Below, piece after piece: positions 24,019-36,317 of a DNA stretch of 64,000 bases. The number at the start of each line of letters is the position of its first letter. Position 1 is the first letter of the stretch. The position numbers and the translations under genes are program-made. The stretch covers positions 13,577,501 through 13,641,500 of the forward strand of contig JAPYXD010000677.1 of assembly GCA_030998225.1 (NCBI GenBank), in the 5' to 3' direction. The notes under the pieces were generated by a model that worked only from the letters and a program-made list of their open reading frames with translations, was not told the DNA's origin and searched no databases. This DNA comes from Diplolepis rosae. Taxonomy: Eukaryota; Arthropoda; Insecta; Hymenoptera; Diplolepididae.

Positions 24019-24683
24019 GGTAGTACGATCACGAAAATTAGACCTCAGGCAAAAATAGATAATTTTGCTTTCAAGAATAGCAATATTATTATTGAAGGGC
24101 TAATTTGAAAGAGAGAAGATTATTTTTTATGAAAGAAATTTGAAACACAAAAAAATAATGTTATTAATAAATTTTATTTTTGCCCAAACTTATTTCCTTA
24201 TCGCTTTGACCCAAATTTTTAGAAATGATGCGATTCTAATAAATCACGGTTCATTTTTTTAGAAAAAAGATTCTCTACGACTTGACCGTTTCCTATTTTT
24301 GAAATTGAATTAATTATTATCAAATACAGCAATTTGTTTACAAAAATTTTGTTTTGAAAAATTGTTTTTTTACAATTTCAGCCATTAAAGAATTCATTTT
24401 CAAAAATCGGAAACGGTCAAGTTGTATAGAATCTTTTTCCTAAAAAATTGAACCGTGATTTATTAGAATCGCATTATTTTTAAAAATTTGGCTCGAAGCG
24501 ATAAGAAAATAAGTTTGGGCGAAAATAAAATTTATTAATAAAATTATTTTTTTGTGTTTCAAATTTTTTTCATGAAAAATAATCTTTTCTCTTTCAAATT
24601 AGCCCTTCAATAATAATATTGCTATTCTTGAAAGCAAAATTATCTATTTTTGCCTGAGGTCTAATTTTCGTGATCGTACTACC
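24019..24683. mobile_element. 665-bp foldback MITE flanked by TTAA
   Basis: Left TTAA at 24015-24018 and right TTAA at 24684-24687 flank a near-perfect palindrome. Termini read GGTAGTACGATCACGAAAA and its complement; the arms are about 300 bp each around a ~70-bp centre near 24345. The TTAA duplication fits piggyBac-type integration, though the GG terminus is not the classic piggyBac CC end. No coding capacity, so a non-autonomous element. Confidence 0.8.
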
Positions 24684-24687
24684 TTAA

Positions 24688-25668
24688 GGCCGTGGATGAC
24701 CCGGTACAGATGACTTAATCAATAAAATCGGTTTCCTACAAGATTTTTCCACAATAATGCATTGTTTTTAGCTCAAACTTTAGGACATAATAGAGAATGG
24801 CTGTAGGCTTCAATTACTTTTTAACAATTAAAAAAATGTTAATGTCAGTAAAACAGGAATTATTCTTTAGAACTAATTAGAGTCTACAGTTATCCGCTAA
24901 TATGTCCTAAGGTTTCAGCTAAAAATGTATTATTGTGGAAAAACCTTGTAGGAAACTGATTTCATTGATTAACTCAGCTGAACTGATTAATCCATGGTCT
25001 TGTCGTGTTCATATTTATTCACATACAAATAATAAATCCGAACAAAAATAATCATAATTTGCCTGAATCAATGTTTATTTTTTAAATTGATCTCTATCAT
25101 TCTAAAAAAATTCGTTTAAGTTTCGTAAATTTGTTTATTTAGAATTATTATTAGTTGCAAAATGATTCTTCTAAATTTGAACACCGGAAATAATAATTAT
25201 TACAGGCATTTAATATTATTTGAAGTTTTTATAAAGGTTTTGAAAATCCTTGTTCTTCTATAGAGCATTTATTTTACTTTTTAACTCTAAAATTCTGGTA
25301 CATAAGAACAAATATTTAAATGGGAGGCATTTTTACATTTGGCGATTCAAATTTCGAGTTTTAAAATTATAATTTACTTATTATTTTAATTGCTTTTTAA
25401 ATTACATATAATAATGAATGTACTTCAGGTTCTGAACATCTTTCAAATTCGTTTGAGTGAAAATTTTTCAAAATTTTTTAGTTAGCTATAATTTTTGATA
25501 AATCTTCCAATTTCTTTCAAAATGTTTACTAAAAAGTTAATAGACGTGTTTTATTCTATTTGTTTACGCTTCTCAAATTTTCAAAATATGTTTTGTAAAT
25601 TAAAAAAGTTATCCTACATGAATTAATCAGTGTATAATTTAGTCACCTGGTCCGATTGATCTATGGCC
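24688..25668. mobile_element. TTAA-flanked element of the GGCCATGGATCAAT family
   Basis: Begins GGCCGTGGATGACCCGG directly after the TTAA shared with the preceding element, and ends with the complement of GGCCATAGATCAATCGG before TTAA at 25669-25672. The right end matches the 358-bp element at 51418-51775 over at least 70 bp. The left 315 bp (24686-25001) is itself an inverted repeat (TTTCCTACAAG... with CCACAATAAT...), so this may be a composite of two insertions. Non-coding. Confidence 0.6.
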
Positions 25669-26346
25669 TTAAGTTAGAATATGAATACAGAAAGGAGATT
25701 TTCATTCAATTTAATGTTTTTCCCCTGATCTATATTTTGAAGAATTTAAAAAAATGCACGCTTGTCCTCGAACGATCTCTCTTAGTTTAGTGCTAGAAAG
25801 GAATTGTTCGTGCATCCTTCGCGGTTCAAAATAAAAATTCGACGAAATAATCTCGTCGAGAGTGCCCACTCTAGTATTAAGAAGTTGAAAGCTGAAACTA
25901 GCAGCCGAACTGGCTTGGGGTCTCGATTGTATTTTGTACGCACTGTTAGCAGCAGCCTTCTGTCTCCAAGATAATCGCTTGCAGCCACCCTCTAAAAACT
26001 CGAGCATGGTCCGATTTAGAGTGTGTCAGAAAAGGCATTGGACGGATGTTGGTTGTTTTTCTCTTTTCTCGTCCTTGCTGGGAACCGCAATCTGAAAATA
26101 GTCTCTTTAGTCACAGTACAATCACATATTTTATACTTTCATGACTTTATGCCTTAAACAAATATAATAATAACTACTTTTTAAAAATTCAAAAAGAAAA
26201 AATACCTTAGAAGTTTTTAGTTGAAGCCTTCGTGGAAAATTATTTCTACAATTTTAATACAATAATCTACAAAAAACCATAATAACCGGACAATTTTAAT
26301 TTACCTGGAAATTTAGAATTACTGGTAATTTCTTATATAATTTTTA

Positions 26347-26610
26347 TGGATTAGTAAGAAGTTACTAGTGAAATAAAACCACGTCATTTACTAATTGCTG
26401 TAGTTAGCATTTTTACTAATCGTTAGTAAAAATATACTAATTCATATTTTTTTAACTAGATCAATCTTTTAAAAAAACGTACTAAAGTGAATTAGCAAAA
26501 AAAAAGATACTGTGACTGTTTTCTACCAGTCATTAATAAAAATGCTTACTAAACATCAATGAGTAAATGAATTCGCACTAATAAATTAGTAGCTTCTTAC
26601 TAATTCAGAC
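26347..26610. mobile_element. inverted-repeat MITE
   Basis: Left arm GGATTAGTAAGAAGTTACTAGT and right-arm complement GAATTAGTAAGAAGCTACTAAT bound a ~264-bp AT-rich element with TTACTAAT-rich interior. No clear target duplication. Non-coding. Confidence 0.6.
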
Positions 26611-26704
26611 TGAAAGAATATTTATTATCAATAAAATTAAAACCTTTTCAGAAGGCATATGAAACAGATTATCTTTTGAATTCTGTAGGAAAGAAGTAGG
26701 TTTC

Positions 26705-26920
26705 TGTACTTATAGTTTTGAACGTTCATTGGACGATAAAAAGATTTTTTTTTGAAAAAATTGATTGGTTTCTTCTTCATCAAAATGAAAAGTAGCGTAT
26801 ATTCAATAACATATTGTATATTTGTAAGGCTCTAAATATAAACATAATAATTAATTTTGTTTTGAAAGAACAAATTTTGTCATCGTTCAATGAACGTTCA
26901 AAACTGTAAGTACATGTAGG
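26705..26920. mobile_element. inverted-repeat MITE
   Basis: TGTACTTATAGTTTTGAACG followed by TTCATTGGACGAT on the left; the right end is its complement with three or fewer mismatches. About 216 bp with an AT-rich centre. Non-coding. Confidence 0.65.
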
Positions 26921-29200
26921 TTTGAAAAAGTATTTGAGAAGGCCGTAGATTTCCTGAAGGTCCAGATCCAGAATAACGGAATCAGAAGATTACTCGATAA
27001 AATCCAGCAGGCCGGGACGAGTGCAATTTGATCGAACCCCACAAATAATGCCCACATCCCCGCCTGCCGAAAACTCGATTCACTTTGTTGTCACCCTATT
27101 TGCTTTTAGTCATGAAGTTTCCCCTCGGCGTTGGTACTTCCATCTAAAGTTGTCCAGAATCTCTTCTTTTTTCTAGAATATCTCTCACGTGGGCTGCTAG
27201 ATGAATTTCCTGCATTTCGATAGGCCGGGACAAGTGCAATATTAAAGATATATCATGTCGAAACATTGTCACGAATCTCGACCTATCTTTGATGCAACTA
27301 AGTAGTTTTTGGAACAAATAAAGGAGTTTGATTCAAACCAACTCATGAAGCAATCACACATTCACACAAGCAAATACACTTTTGTCTTAGCCGGTACACA
27401 AACACAGAGATATTAAAAACGAAGCCCTAAATCTAAAGTCCAAACTAAACTGCGGAGCCCTCCAACATGGCCTTGGCGGTCAGTCTCCAAATCAGAGAGG
27501 CTCTTCTACTTCAAATCACAAATCACAGACCGTTACTTCCAAATTTAATAATCCTTTACCTGAACGCTTCTTTGAAATGCCTTTTACAGACCGCGATTTT
27601 CCTCATCTTCAACAAAGCTTGAGTCTAGTTTTAAAAATCTAGAAATATAAGGAAGTGAAGGTCAAAATTGGAATTACTCAATTAGAAACAATTTATAATT
27701 GGAAGAACTCGTTTTCAAATCAGTTCGATATAAAGCTTTTTGTCATTGAATTTGTATTCATTTAGGTTTTGTTTCAATTAAAAAGGTAAATTTTCTGGGG
27801 TCATTGAATTTATTACGAATTTCTTTGTTTCATTATGAGATTAAAGCTTCATGAATAGAAAATCCTATGCGTAACACAAGATTAAGTTTATTTTTATACA
27901 ACAAAGAATTTAATTTCACATTTATTTATGACAAAACATACAAGCCAGAAAAGACAATTAACCTTAATTTAACAATTAAGTTTTTTATACTTTTCATGAA
28001 TATTTTGACATAAGAACTTAATTAATAATTAGTTAATTATCATCCATAATTACTTGGTTAGTAATAAAGTTATTAAATGCATTTTCATTTATTGAGAAAA
28101 CAATGTTTTCAAAAGAAATTCGAATTGGTGAAAAAACGTTTTATTTATTTGAAGGTTTGGAATTTTAAATAAATACCTTGAAATTTGAATTCGCTTTTAC
28201 ACAAATTTATTCAGGTTTAATCTAAATAGCATATCATTTGTGTAACTCGTTTAACATCTAAAGATAGCATTTTTTTACTAAAATTAATCTTAAAAATGTT
28301 TCCGGTAATTATGCTCGTTAAAAAAAATGTAAAATCCGTCTTTCTGATGAAAGATTTCTATTATATTCTTCTTGAAAATTTGATGCATTGAATAACATTT
28401 TATGAAATATTTTCTTGTTAAAAATATTCTCACTTAAATAGAGGATAAAAAGCTTTCCACGTGTTTTCTTATTTAAATAAATACTTATCAAGTCGCCGCA
28501 TACTTCAAGGCCGGCTTTCCGACAAAGGAAGTACTCTATCCATTGAAACCGTTAATTTACTCAAAACAAACAAACATACAACTTCCGCTCTACTTATCTA
28601 TAGATTTACAGTGTTTATACGCATCCTCAGAGATTAGCAAAGTCAAACACGAAAACAGAACGTACACATTGCCTTTTGTTACCGTTCTTTCTACGCTTTA
28701 TTGAAGGGCATTTTCATCGTTCTCTCACTCTCTCTCTCTCTAAACATCAATAACCTTCAAAATGCATACTTCCCACAATTTTGTAGGTAAGTCGCTTGCA
28801 ATCGAGCAATTGTAAACATTTCTTTATCAAAAAAAATAAAACATTTCATCGAAATTTGCACAAAAACACGAAATGTGTACAATACATTAATTTTTTATCA
28901 CATTTCTTGCACAAACATTCGACTACCATTTGAATCCTTTGTTCGCGCTCTTTGTACAATCTGAAGTAGTGACGAAACATTGCTCGAGAATCGATAAATT
29001 CGAGTGTTCAATTTCAAATTTAAAACACAAAATTTGATAGTCATGATATAATTGACAATAGATACATGTATACTTTACCGCAATTATAACTGGCCAACAA
29101 ATCACTATGACAAAGATACGAGGATTCAATTTCTCACTAACTCCTCTTATTTTTGCACTGAGCCATTATCCGTGTCAGAAAGATTAGTAAATTCGAAAAT
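26921..29200. other. non-coding; short direct repeats and CT microsatellite
   Basis: An 18-bp direct repeat AGGCCGGGAC(G/A)AGTGCAAT occurs at about 27009 and 27222. 27391-27642 is an 83-codon open frame on the plus strand of coding-like composition (see findings). 28723-28741 is a CTCTCT microsatellite. No gene was recognised. Confidence 0.4.
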
Positions 29201-29229
29201 TATTCTCGAACCAACAAAGAAACCTCTGC

Positions 29230-29870
29230 GTAGTTGTTTCGCTTGAGGTCTCGCTTGCCGGAGGATTTTGCTTTGCAGAATTGGTAGGCATCTCATGGCC
29301 GATTTTCGACGGCCTCGTGGCACGAAAGATTAGAATTTTCGTCACAGGATCGTTAAGTAAACTTGATCCACTGCACATCACTGAACAAACCTTTCCCCGC
29401 ACTGTTTTTCTTGTTTGATGACGCGGGACGCGATCGAGTTTGGCTTCCTTTGTGAGTACGGTGTGCGCGGTCGTGCGCGTTGAATTTTCGGAAGTGGCGC
29501 AGCTACGAAATCGAGGACCGGACCATGAAGATGTATCGCGCAAGGCGTCCTCGAACAAACTGCTGCGCGCGACCAGGTGTCCCGCCTCTTTATTCCTTTT
29601 GGGCCCTGAGTGCATGAAAGCCCGTTGCTGTATAGGTGCTCGTGCCTGAAACCGTAGTGGGGATCCTTATTCTTATTTAACAGCAACAAAATGGAACCAG
29701 AAGCCTCCCTTTCCTTCCTCCTTCCTCTCTTTTTACTTCATGCTCTACTCTTCTCTTCCCTTTGTCGCCTGTTCGCGCGGTACGAGGAGCCCGCCAAAAA
29801 TTCTATCAGCTGTCCTGGATTTCATCCTCTTTTTTTCGAGCTCGATGCACCGCCTTATGAATCAGGTAGG
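29230..29870 (+). promoter_or_regulatory. CpG-dense island with candidate exon and donor
   Basis: Far more GC-rich and CpG-dense than its flanks (GACGCGGGACGCGATCGAG, GTGCGCGGTCGTGCGCG). On the plus strand, an ATG at 29691 opens a 58-codon frame with a Leu/Phe-rich start (SFLLPLFLLHALLF) that runs to a strong donor ATCAG|GTAGGT at 29866. This could be a first exon, an alternative promoter of a distant gene, or a long non-coding RNA start. No homologue recognised. Confidence 0.35.
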
Positions 29871-29900
29871 TGCAGAAAAGACACAAAAACGAGCAGTTGA

Positions 29901-30950
29901 ATCTAGCTTAACGACATAACGACACCTAAAATAATTAACGTTTTACCCCGTTGAGAGCCGGTTACGGGGTTGCGATCGAGGTCAAAAGTGTTTATCCCAG
30001 TCACCTTCGAACGTTTTGATATACGATGGGGATACTCTTTACGCAATGTTATGCATACCCATAAACATATCTTTCATTTTTTAACGGTTCAAAATCGTTA
30101 AGGAAATGTCTTTTTTTAGGTTAGAAAATGCTGAGTTCGCAAGCTCACATGGAAAACAAATTAGGAATTATTATTTACCTCAAGAAGTTTAAAGCTGTTG
30201 GAAAATTTGGAATAAGTATTATTTTCCGAAAATAAATGTACCTACATCATAAAAAATTCAATATTTTAACTAATTTTGTTTTTTTCATGGGTTTCACAAG
30301 ATATAATAATTCTTAATTATTATTGAAGTTTTTTTTAATACTTCCATGTTCAAAGCCTGGATTAAAATAAGTTATCTTCACTTATTTTGAAATAATTTTG
30401 ACAGCAGTTCATTAAATTTCTTTTTATCTTTAAGGTGAATTACCAAAACGAAATTTTGTTTGTCTAATTTGGTTTCAATGTAGTATTAAGTATTATTATT
30501 TTCGAATGTTACACAAAGGAACCTATTACGCACATGCTCTCTGCAATTTCTGATTATATACACCAAATGCGTCGTAATCCCTTTCCATGGCCATCATTTA
30601 ATGCACCAAAGCATCCCCCTTTATTCGAACTTGCTCGAAAAGAAGGGTAAATCAATATATACGTTATATGTGTCATGTTTCATTCTCATTCAAACAGGCT
30701 GATACGAGTTATTTACTACAACAAATTATTTATATTTGTCATAAATTCCCGTTATAAAAGCAACAAAAGAACATTTTTCCAGTTTATTTATAATTCTTTC
30801 CTTTACTTCAATCATTTTAAAAATTTTATCAACTAAAAACTATATAGCATTTGCTATGAGGCATTTAAAAAAACCATTTTTATTGGAAAAATCACTGATT
30901 GAATCAAAATAATATATTTTTAAATGAAAACAATTATTTGAAAAAAATAT
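29901..30950. other. AT-rich non-coding stretch
   Basis: No gene, RNA or repeat could be supported here. Confidence 0.4.
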
Positions 30951-30954
30951 TTTA

Positions 30955-32285
30955 ACATTCTCATCATGGATGAGAAGGTATTAGTTTTATGTAAAAAATG
31001 ACTTTCGAAATTTTCATCAAATCTGTATGTTTTGAGACCCCCTGAGGCAGAAAAAGCGGTTTTTATGAAATTGTCTGCCTGTCTGTCTCTAGTAGTAGGT
31101 CGTATACTCGATAACTCTCGATAGAATTATCAAATTATGAATTGAGCTTGGGCACACTTTATCGGAGGCGAAAAAGTGAAAACAAGTTCCTTAACCAGCC
31201 ACATACAACCAAAATTGAAAAAACGACCATTTTTTGTGTTTTTGAAAAAATCAAAAATTCTAAAACTGCTTTTTGATACTGCTTATAAATCTCTACTAAT
31301 TATCTTAATAACATTTTTCGATTAAACCAAAATTAGAAATGTTAAAGCATGTTAAAACTTAAAAAAAGTCGATATCAAAATTCCATTTTCCAGTTAAATT
31401 ATACGAGATATGTAAAAAAGTTATCATACAAAATTATTTTCTAAATAAAGATCTACAAATTTGAATTGCAACATTTTTTCATAAGATGTATATTTTTCTT
31501 TTTAATTTAAAAAAGTACTATTGAAAATATTCAAAAAAAAACGTAAGAATACAAAGTTGTTCGTTTCAAAAAGATCTACAATTTTTGCCTCACACAGTTT
31601 CTGATAAAACATATATTTTTCGTTTCAATTCCAAAAAAATACGTTTAAAGTTAATAAATTCCATTTCTTAGAAAAAATATGTGAGATAAAAAAAACGTTT
31701 AGATGGAAAATTATTTTCCTAAATGGGGTCTACAAATTCTCATGAAAACACTTCTCGACAGGATGTATATTTTATGTTTTGATTTACAATTTTTAAACTA
31801 AAAAATTCCATTTTTTAACCTAAATAGGTGAGACACGAAATAAGCGTTGTTCTGTAAAATCGTTTCCTTAAATAAAGTCTACGATTGTTTTTTCTTTTTG
31901 ATATATTTGGAAGAAAATAAATTATTTGAATCATGTAATTTATTAAAATGTTACTGCAATGTATACAGAAAATCGAGCACGAAGCGCGAGTGTCATGATG
32001 AGAATGTGTACCTTAAGGCCGATAGAGCCTTAAGTAAATTTAATTTCCTGTTTCACTTAAACTCAAAAACAAATTTAGTGACTTTGAGAAAATGTGTAAT
32101 TCACATCATCTGTGATATTATTATAAAATTGGTTTGAGCTTCATTATCAAATTATAATAAATAAACTTGAATGTATGTGAAGAGCACAAGACCGAGCGCG
32201 AAGCGCGACGATTATTTTGCGTGCCCTAGGCGCGCTTAAACTCGCGAGCGAAGCGCACGATGAGAATGTGCCCGCAACTCGCGCA
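30955..32285. repeat. ~1.35 kb dispersed repeat, copy 2
   Basis: Same order of parts and same orientation as 19525-20865: ATTCTCATCATGGATGAGAA, GACCCCCTGAGGCAG, GTCTGCCTGTCTGTC, degenerate tandem units (GAGATATG-type words near 31405, 31683, 31830, with one unit shortened), then the GC-rich end with GAGCGCGAAGCGCGA at 32190. The middle (31905-32130) differs from copy 1 and lacks the hammerhead-like piece. Non-coding. Confidence 0.75.
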
Positions 32286-33200
32286 GATTTTTTTCTATTC
32301 AAATTTGTTATTTTTTAAAATCAAATCTATTTTTTTGTAACATAAACAAATTTTTATTTTTAATTAAGAAAAGGAGGGTAAACAGACGATTAATTCAAAA
32401 TATAAATAAAAGTTTTTTCTGTGTCTACAAGGTTTTTCAACAAATAATACATTTATTTCTTCTGTTGTTTCGATAAATCTTCACCATCGTCGTATTTGTC
32501 TGGGAGCTGAAAATATACAAAGGAATATGACATAATCAAAACTAGAGCAGCAATGCTGGTCCCTCAACAAAGAGATAGAAACGAGGACTTCTTTATTATC
32601 CAGGATTGTAAAAACTGTGTCAGTGTCTGAAAATCATGCTTGCAAGGGAGCATCAAGATTTTTGGCAAAGCAAACTCAAACACATAAGGCATTATTTTTT
32701 GAATATACGTAGTTTTATTGTCAGTGGCATATACTGGGGAAATTTGAGGAAAAAGGGGATGATTGAGCACCACTTGTAGGAGGACAGCTGCGTTTGGAGC
32801 GCATCTGCCGTCGGTTGCGCGGGCACGCGCTTATACTTATGTTCGTTCCTCGCGATTGCCATGGATTTCTTTCTTTCTTCCATCGGTACTCTCTCTTTCC
32901 TTTTCCTCAAGTTTGGGTCCGATCGGGCCCCATCTTTTCTCTTCGTCTCTCCTTATTATTTCTGTCTTCCTTTCACCTTTTTTCTTTCTTCCCTCTTTGT
33001 TCTGTAGTGGTGCTCTCTTTTTGCTTCCCTTGCGTCCCAATCCTGGCTATGGGGGTTGCCCATCCTTTTTTCGATTTAAAAAATTCTCAGGGGCGAATTG
33101 TAATCCTGAAAAAGGCTCTTGATATTTATTCGAAGGCTTCCCTTCCCCTCTTTAGATTTTAAATTTATTGATGAAAACATTGCAGAGATTGGATGACAAC
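32286..33200. other. non-coding; pyrimidine- and CpG-rich patch
   Basis: 32780-33060 is GC- and CT-rich (GCCGTCGGTTGCGCGGGC, then TTTCTTTCTTCC and CTTTCCTTTTCC runs). Open frames of 70-120 codons occur in several frames at once, which is expected from the skewed composition and does not show a gene. Confidence 0.4.
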
Positions 33201-33214
33201 TGTATACTCATAAA

Positions 33215-33680
33215 AGAAATCTTATTCATAAAAATGAATAATTTTGTTGTGTTTACAAAGTATTTTATTGACTTAACCAAATTTTATCGTTAGATTAACC
33301 ACTATTTTTGATTATTTAATCAAATTTTACTAACTAAAGAATCTTGTCGAGTGAATGAAACAGTGGCGTAGTTACCGGGGGTATTGCAGGTGGCAATCAC
33401 CGGGGCCCCCAAATTCCTAGGTCGTCTATAGATTGGTCCTTCCACTTAAACTTTCGATTTTTAATTTTATTGTATATTTTTAACTTTGAATGTAGATATA
33501 TATTGATATATATTGAGATTTTTTTTAGTTAGGGGGACCCCAAAGAAATTTTCCACCTGGGCCCCGCAAGATGAAGCTACGCCACTGGAATGAAATAATT
33601 TTGTTGTCCGTATAATAACAAAATAGAATGGCTAAAACAACAAAATGTTAATTTAATTAAATATTTTTCTGAGTGCAGGG
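33215..33680. repeat. degenerate TTGTTGA-type element carrying a hAT MITE
   Basis: Flanks of the hAT MITE carry ATTTTGTTGTG, GACTTAACCAAATTTT and AACAAAATGTTAATT words and end with TTTTTCTGAGTGCAG near 33666. Related sequence occurs at 40889-41413 and, as a short form, at 36191-36317. Class unknown, non-coding. Confidence 0.5.
33361..33587. mobile_element. hAT-like MITE with perfect 8-bp target duplication
   Basis: Ends are CAGTGGCGTAG and CTACGCCACTG; flanks are GAATGAAA at 33353-33360 and GAATGAAA at 33588-33595. An 8-bp duplication with CAGTGGCG ends is the hAT signature. 227 bp, no coding capacity. Confidence 0.9.
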
Positions 33681-33689
33681 ATTTGGTCC

Positions 33690-36180
33690 AACATTATCAG
33701 TTTTAGGAAATTGAATTTTAAAAGAAAGAAAAAATGGTTCGAAACATGCAAGGATTTTTTTTAGTTATTTAGTTCAAAGAAATAAAAGATTCTATGAACA
33801 TTTTTTCGAACTGTTGTAACTCTGCAATGATAAAATCGTCTTTTAATAATAATTTTTATCAATTCTGATAAATCTACACTATGAATTATAGAAAATAACA
33901 ATATTTGATTAAGCTTTAATGCATTAATTACTTAATTAAGCGATGACTCACAAGATGAAAAAAAGGAAGTGGGAAAATACATTTTTATGTGTCTTGCGAA
34001 ACTGATGAATAGTAAGTGAAGCCTTATTGGCGTAGATCCTAGAAAGTTGAAAAAATACTGTTTCTTGACTCAAATTACAATACGTCGCCCCATAGTCTAT
34101 ATTTATATATAGTTCTTTCGTTTTGACACTTTGAATGACTCATCCATTTTTTTTCTTTTATTAGAAACAATGTTAAAATTACTTATTTTTTTAGCCTCAA
34201 ATTAATAATCCAAACAGATTTCAATTAAATTGAAGTATAAATTTGGTAATTAATCATCTGCCTTGAATTTTATTGTCTGAAGAAAATAAGGATCTACAAA
34301 ATGTCTTGATGAGTATTTCTACTCATTTTTGGTATAGTTAAATTCTAATCATTCACTTTATTAAGATAAATTTATTACTAATTTGGATTAACAATCGGAC
34401 AAAATGTTTTTTTGGATAATATATTATATATATCAAATATTTAACTATTCCTGAAGAAAACTTGTAAATACCAGAAATATTTAACAAGTTTTTCTTCAGT
34501 TTTTAAAGGAAATATTAATATTTTTTTTTATTCCAAAGAACTTGAGCCCTTTCAATGACAAGACACGTCAGCAAAGTTCGCATAAAATTCAACGTACATA
34601 TAATTAGATGTTTTGAGAGCGATGAAACCTCTCTTATTTCTTCATCTTCCTTTATGGACATTCAGAGACCCTTTCATACCGAATATTATTGTATTCATAA
34701 TTTTTTCACACGATTGGTAACCAACATCCTACCAACCGGAAAATGTTTTTTCTTTTTCAATAAACTTGCATCAATTATTTATTCGTTCTTTTTTAAAAAA
34801 TAAATTTTTTTTACCGAAAATTCATTATAATAACTTGATTCTTCCCTAGTTCATTAAATCGTTTGCTCTCGGTGATGATAAGCTGATTCGTTTTTCTCCT
34901 TATTTCCTAAATTCTATGATTAATTTTGTTGGTAACTAATTTTTCAATCGAACTGAAAACAAACATTAGAACAATACATTTCAAGTTAAAATTTATAGTT
35001 AGAAAATATTTATTTAGAGTTATATATTTTTTATTTTATTTTATATAAAAGTTTCAATTCTTATTCAATCTTAATAATCTAGATCTAATATTATTCCTTT
35101 TTTTCGTTTTTATTAAATTTTATTTATTAATTATATAATAGCTGCTGAAAATATCGGAAAATGAGAAACTGGATGTTAAAACGTTTTATCTCTGATAGAT
35201 TTAAATACAGTAATTTTACAATTATTATTTGTTTGTAGAGAATTTTTTAAGGGATAAAATCAGCCTTAAATTATCAGGATTGATTAAAAATTGTAACTTT
35301 AATCTTAACTTTGTATTCTCTTCTAAAATGAGTAACAATTTATGCTAAAAGTATTTTTATTAAAATTGCTCAATTTTTAGGTTGAGATAGCGGAGCAACG
35401 TCCTTAAAAATCAGAAAGAAAAGGATCTGTTTCTAACAAACACCCTTACTGGTTTCTCTCATCGATTGGTTGACTGGTACCATGGTTTTTTCGGCTTTTA
35501 AGTACCTATACGGATGTTCTACCTTCCGTTAATACAACATGGTGGTAATGGTAAGTAGTTACATACATACTAACAAGCGCACCTTCAAACTCAGGACTTT
35601 GTACCTAAACGGTGCCGAGCAGCCGGCCTATGTACCGTCAAAAATTCTCTTTGTCCCATTGTTCGCAGGGATTTCCTCCGAGCAATGAAGCTGGAACCTG
35701 GAACGCATTCCAAGAAAATTTTTGATTTAGTTTCGGCAAAGACGACCAAGCTTTCTTATACTTTCTCAGTTCTATGGGTATAGAGTATAGACAGACCTTC
35801 TGATTTGGGGGAACTCCAGAGACCCTTATAACACCTAGTCAGCAATTGTTCTGCTATTTGCATATATTTGCACGACTCCCCAGGATCAGATACGCTTTGA
35901 CCAGGTCGTCAGCGACAAATCCACGTAGTTGTCGACTTTCTGCAACAATTTCGGTTTTATACTACAGAGAAGAGTCAAGGTTCTTGAACACCTGCTTTAT
36001 CAGCTTAAATTATACTGAATTTCAAGGACACTTCCTTCCCTTGAATTTTCAAATTGGCATTCCATCAAGGTCATGTGATGCTCAAGAAATTATGACATTT
36101 TATTGATTTCAGGTTTGTATATGTTTATGTCCTAAATAAGGTACATTTTTTCTTGACAATGTGGAAAATGGTAGAAAAGG
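33690..36180. other. AT-rich non-coding stretch
   Basis: No gene supported. 35390-36000 is somewhat less AT-rich (GTGCCGAGCAGCCGGCC near 35613) but holds no recognisable protein or RNA. 36108-36180 resembles the interior of the TTAAGGGCATG element family. Confidence 0.35.
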
Positions 36181-36190
36181 TGAATACGGA

Positions 36191-36317
36191 CACTCAGAGA
36201 AAAAATTGTTTTTTTAAAAACACTAAAGATTCTTTCAACTGAAAAAAGAAGGTCAACTAAGGAATTTATTTAATTAAAAAAACGTTTGTATAAATATTAA
36301 AAAGTTCTTTCTGAGTG
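36191..36317. mobile_element. short CACTCAGA-ended MITE
   Basis: CACTCAGAGAAAAAA at the left and TTCTTTCTGAGTG at the right bound a 127-bp AT-rich element. One-sided copies of the TTTCTGAGTG end occur near 33667 and 38685. Confidence 0.6.

Noticed and set aside
25711..26007. 98-codon minus-strand open frame (LEFLEGGCKRLSWRQK start)
   Set aside because: Composition is mildly coding-like, but no family was recognised, a second frame is open over the same bases, and no clear splice sites frame it.
29184..29615. 143-codon open frame on the minus strand
   Set aside because: Lies in a CpG-rich patch where stops are rare in all frames; overlaps other long frames; no domain or plausible splice context.
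32013..32034. TTAA-GGCCGATAGAGCC-TTAA as an excision footprint
   Set aside because: Suggestive of a collapsed TTAA element, but 13 bp is too short to assign to a family.
32763..33162. Overlapping 119- and 122-codon frames on the plus strand
   Set aside because: Produced by a long pyrimidine-rich tract giving Ser/Phe/Leu repeats in every frame.
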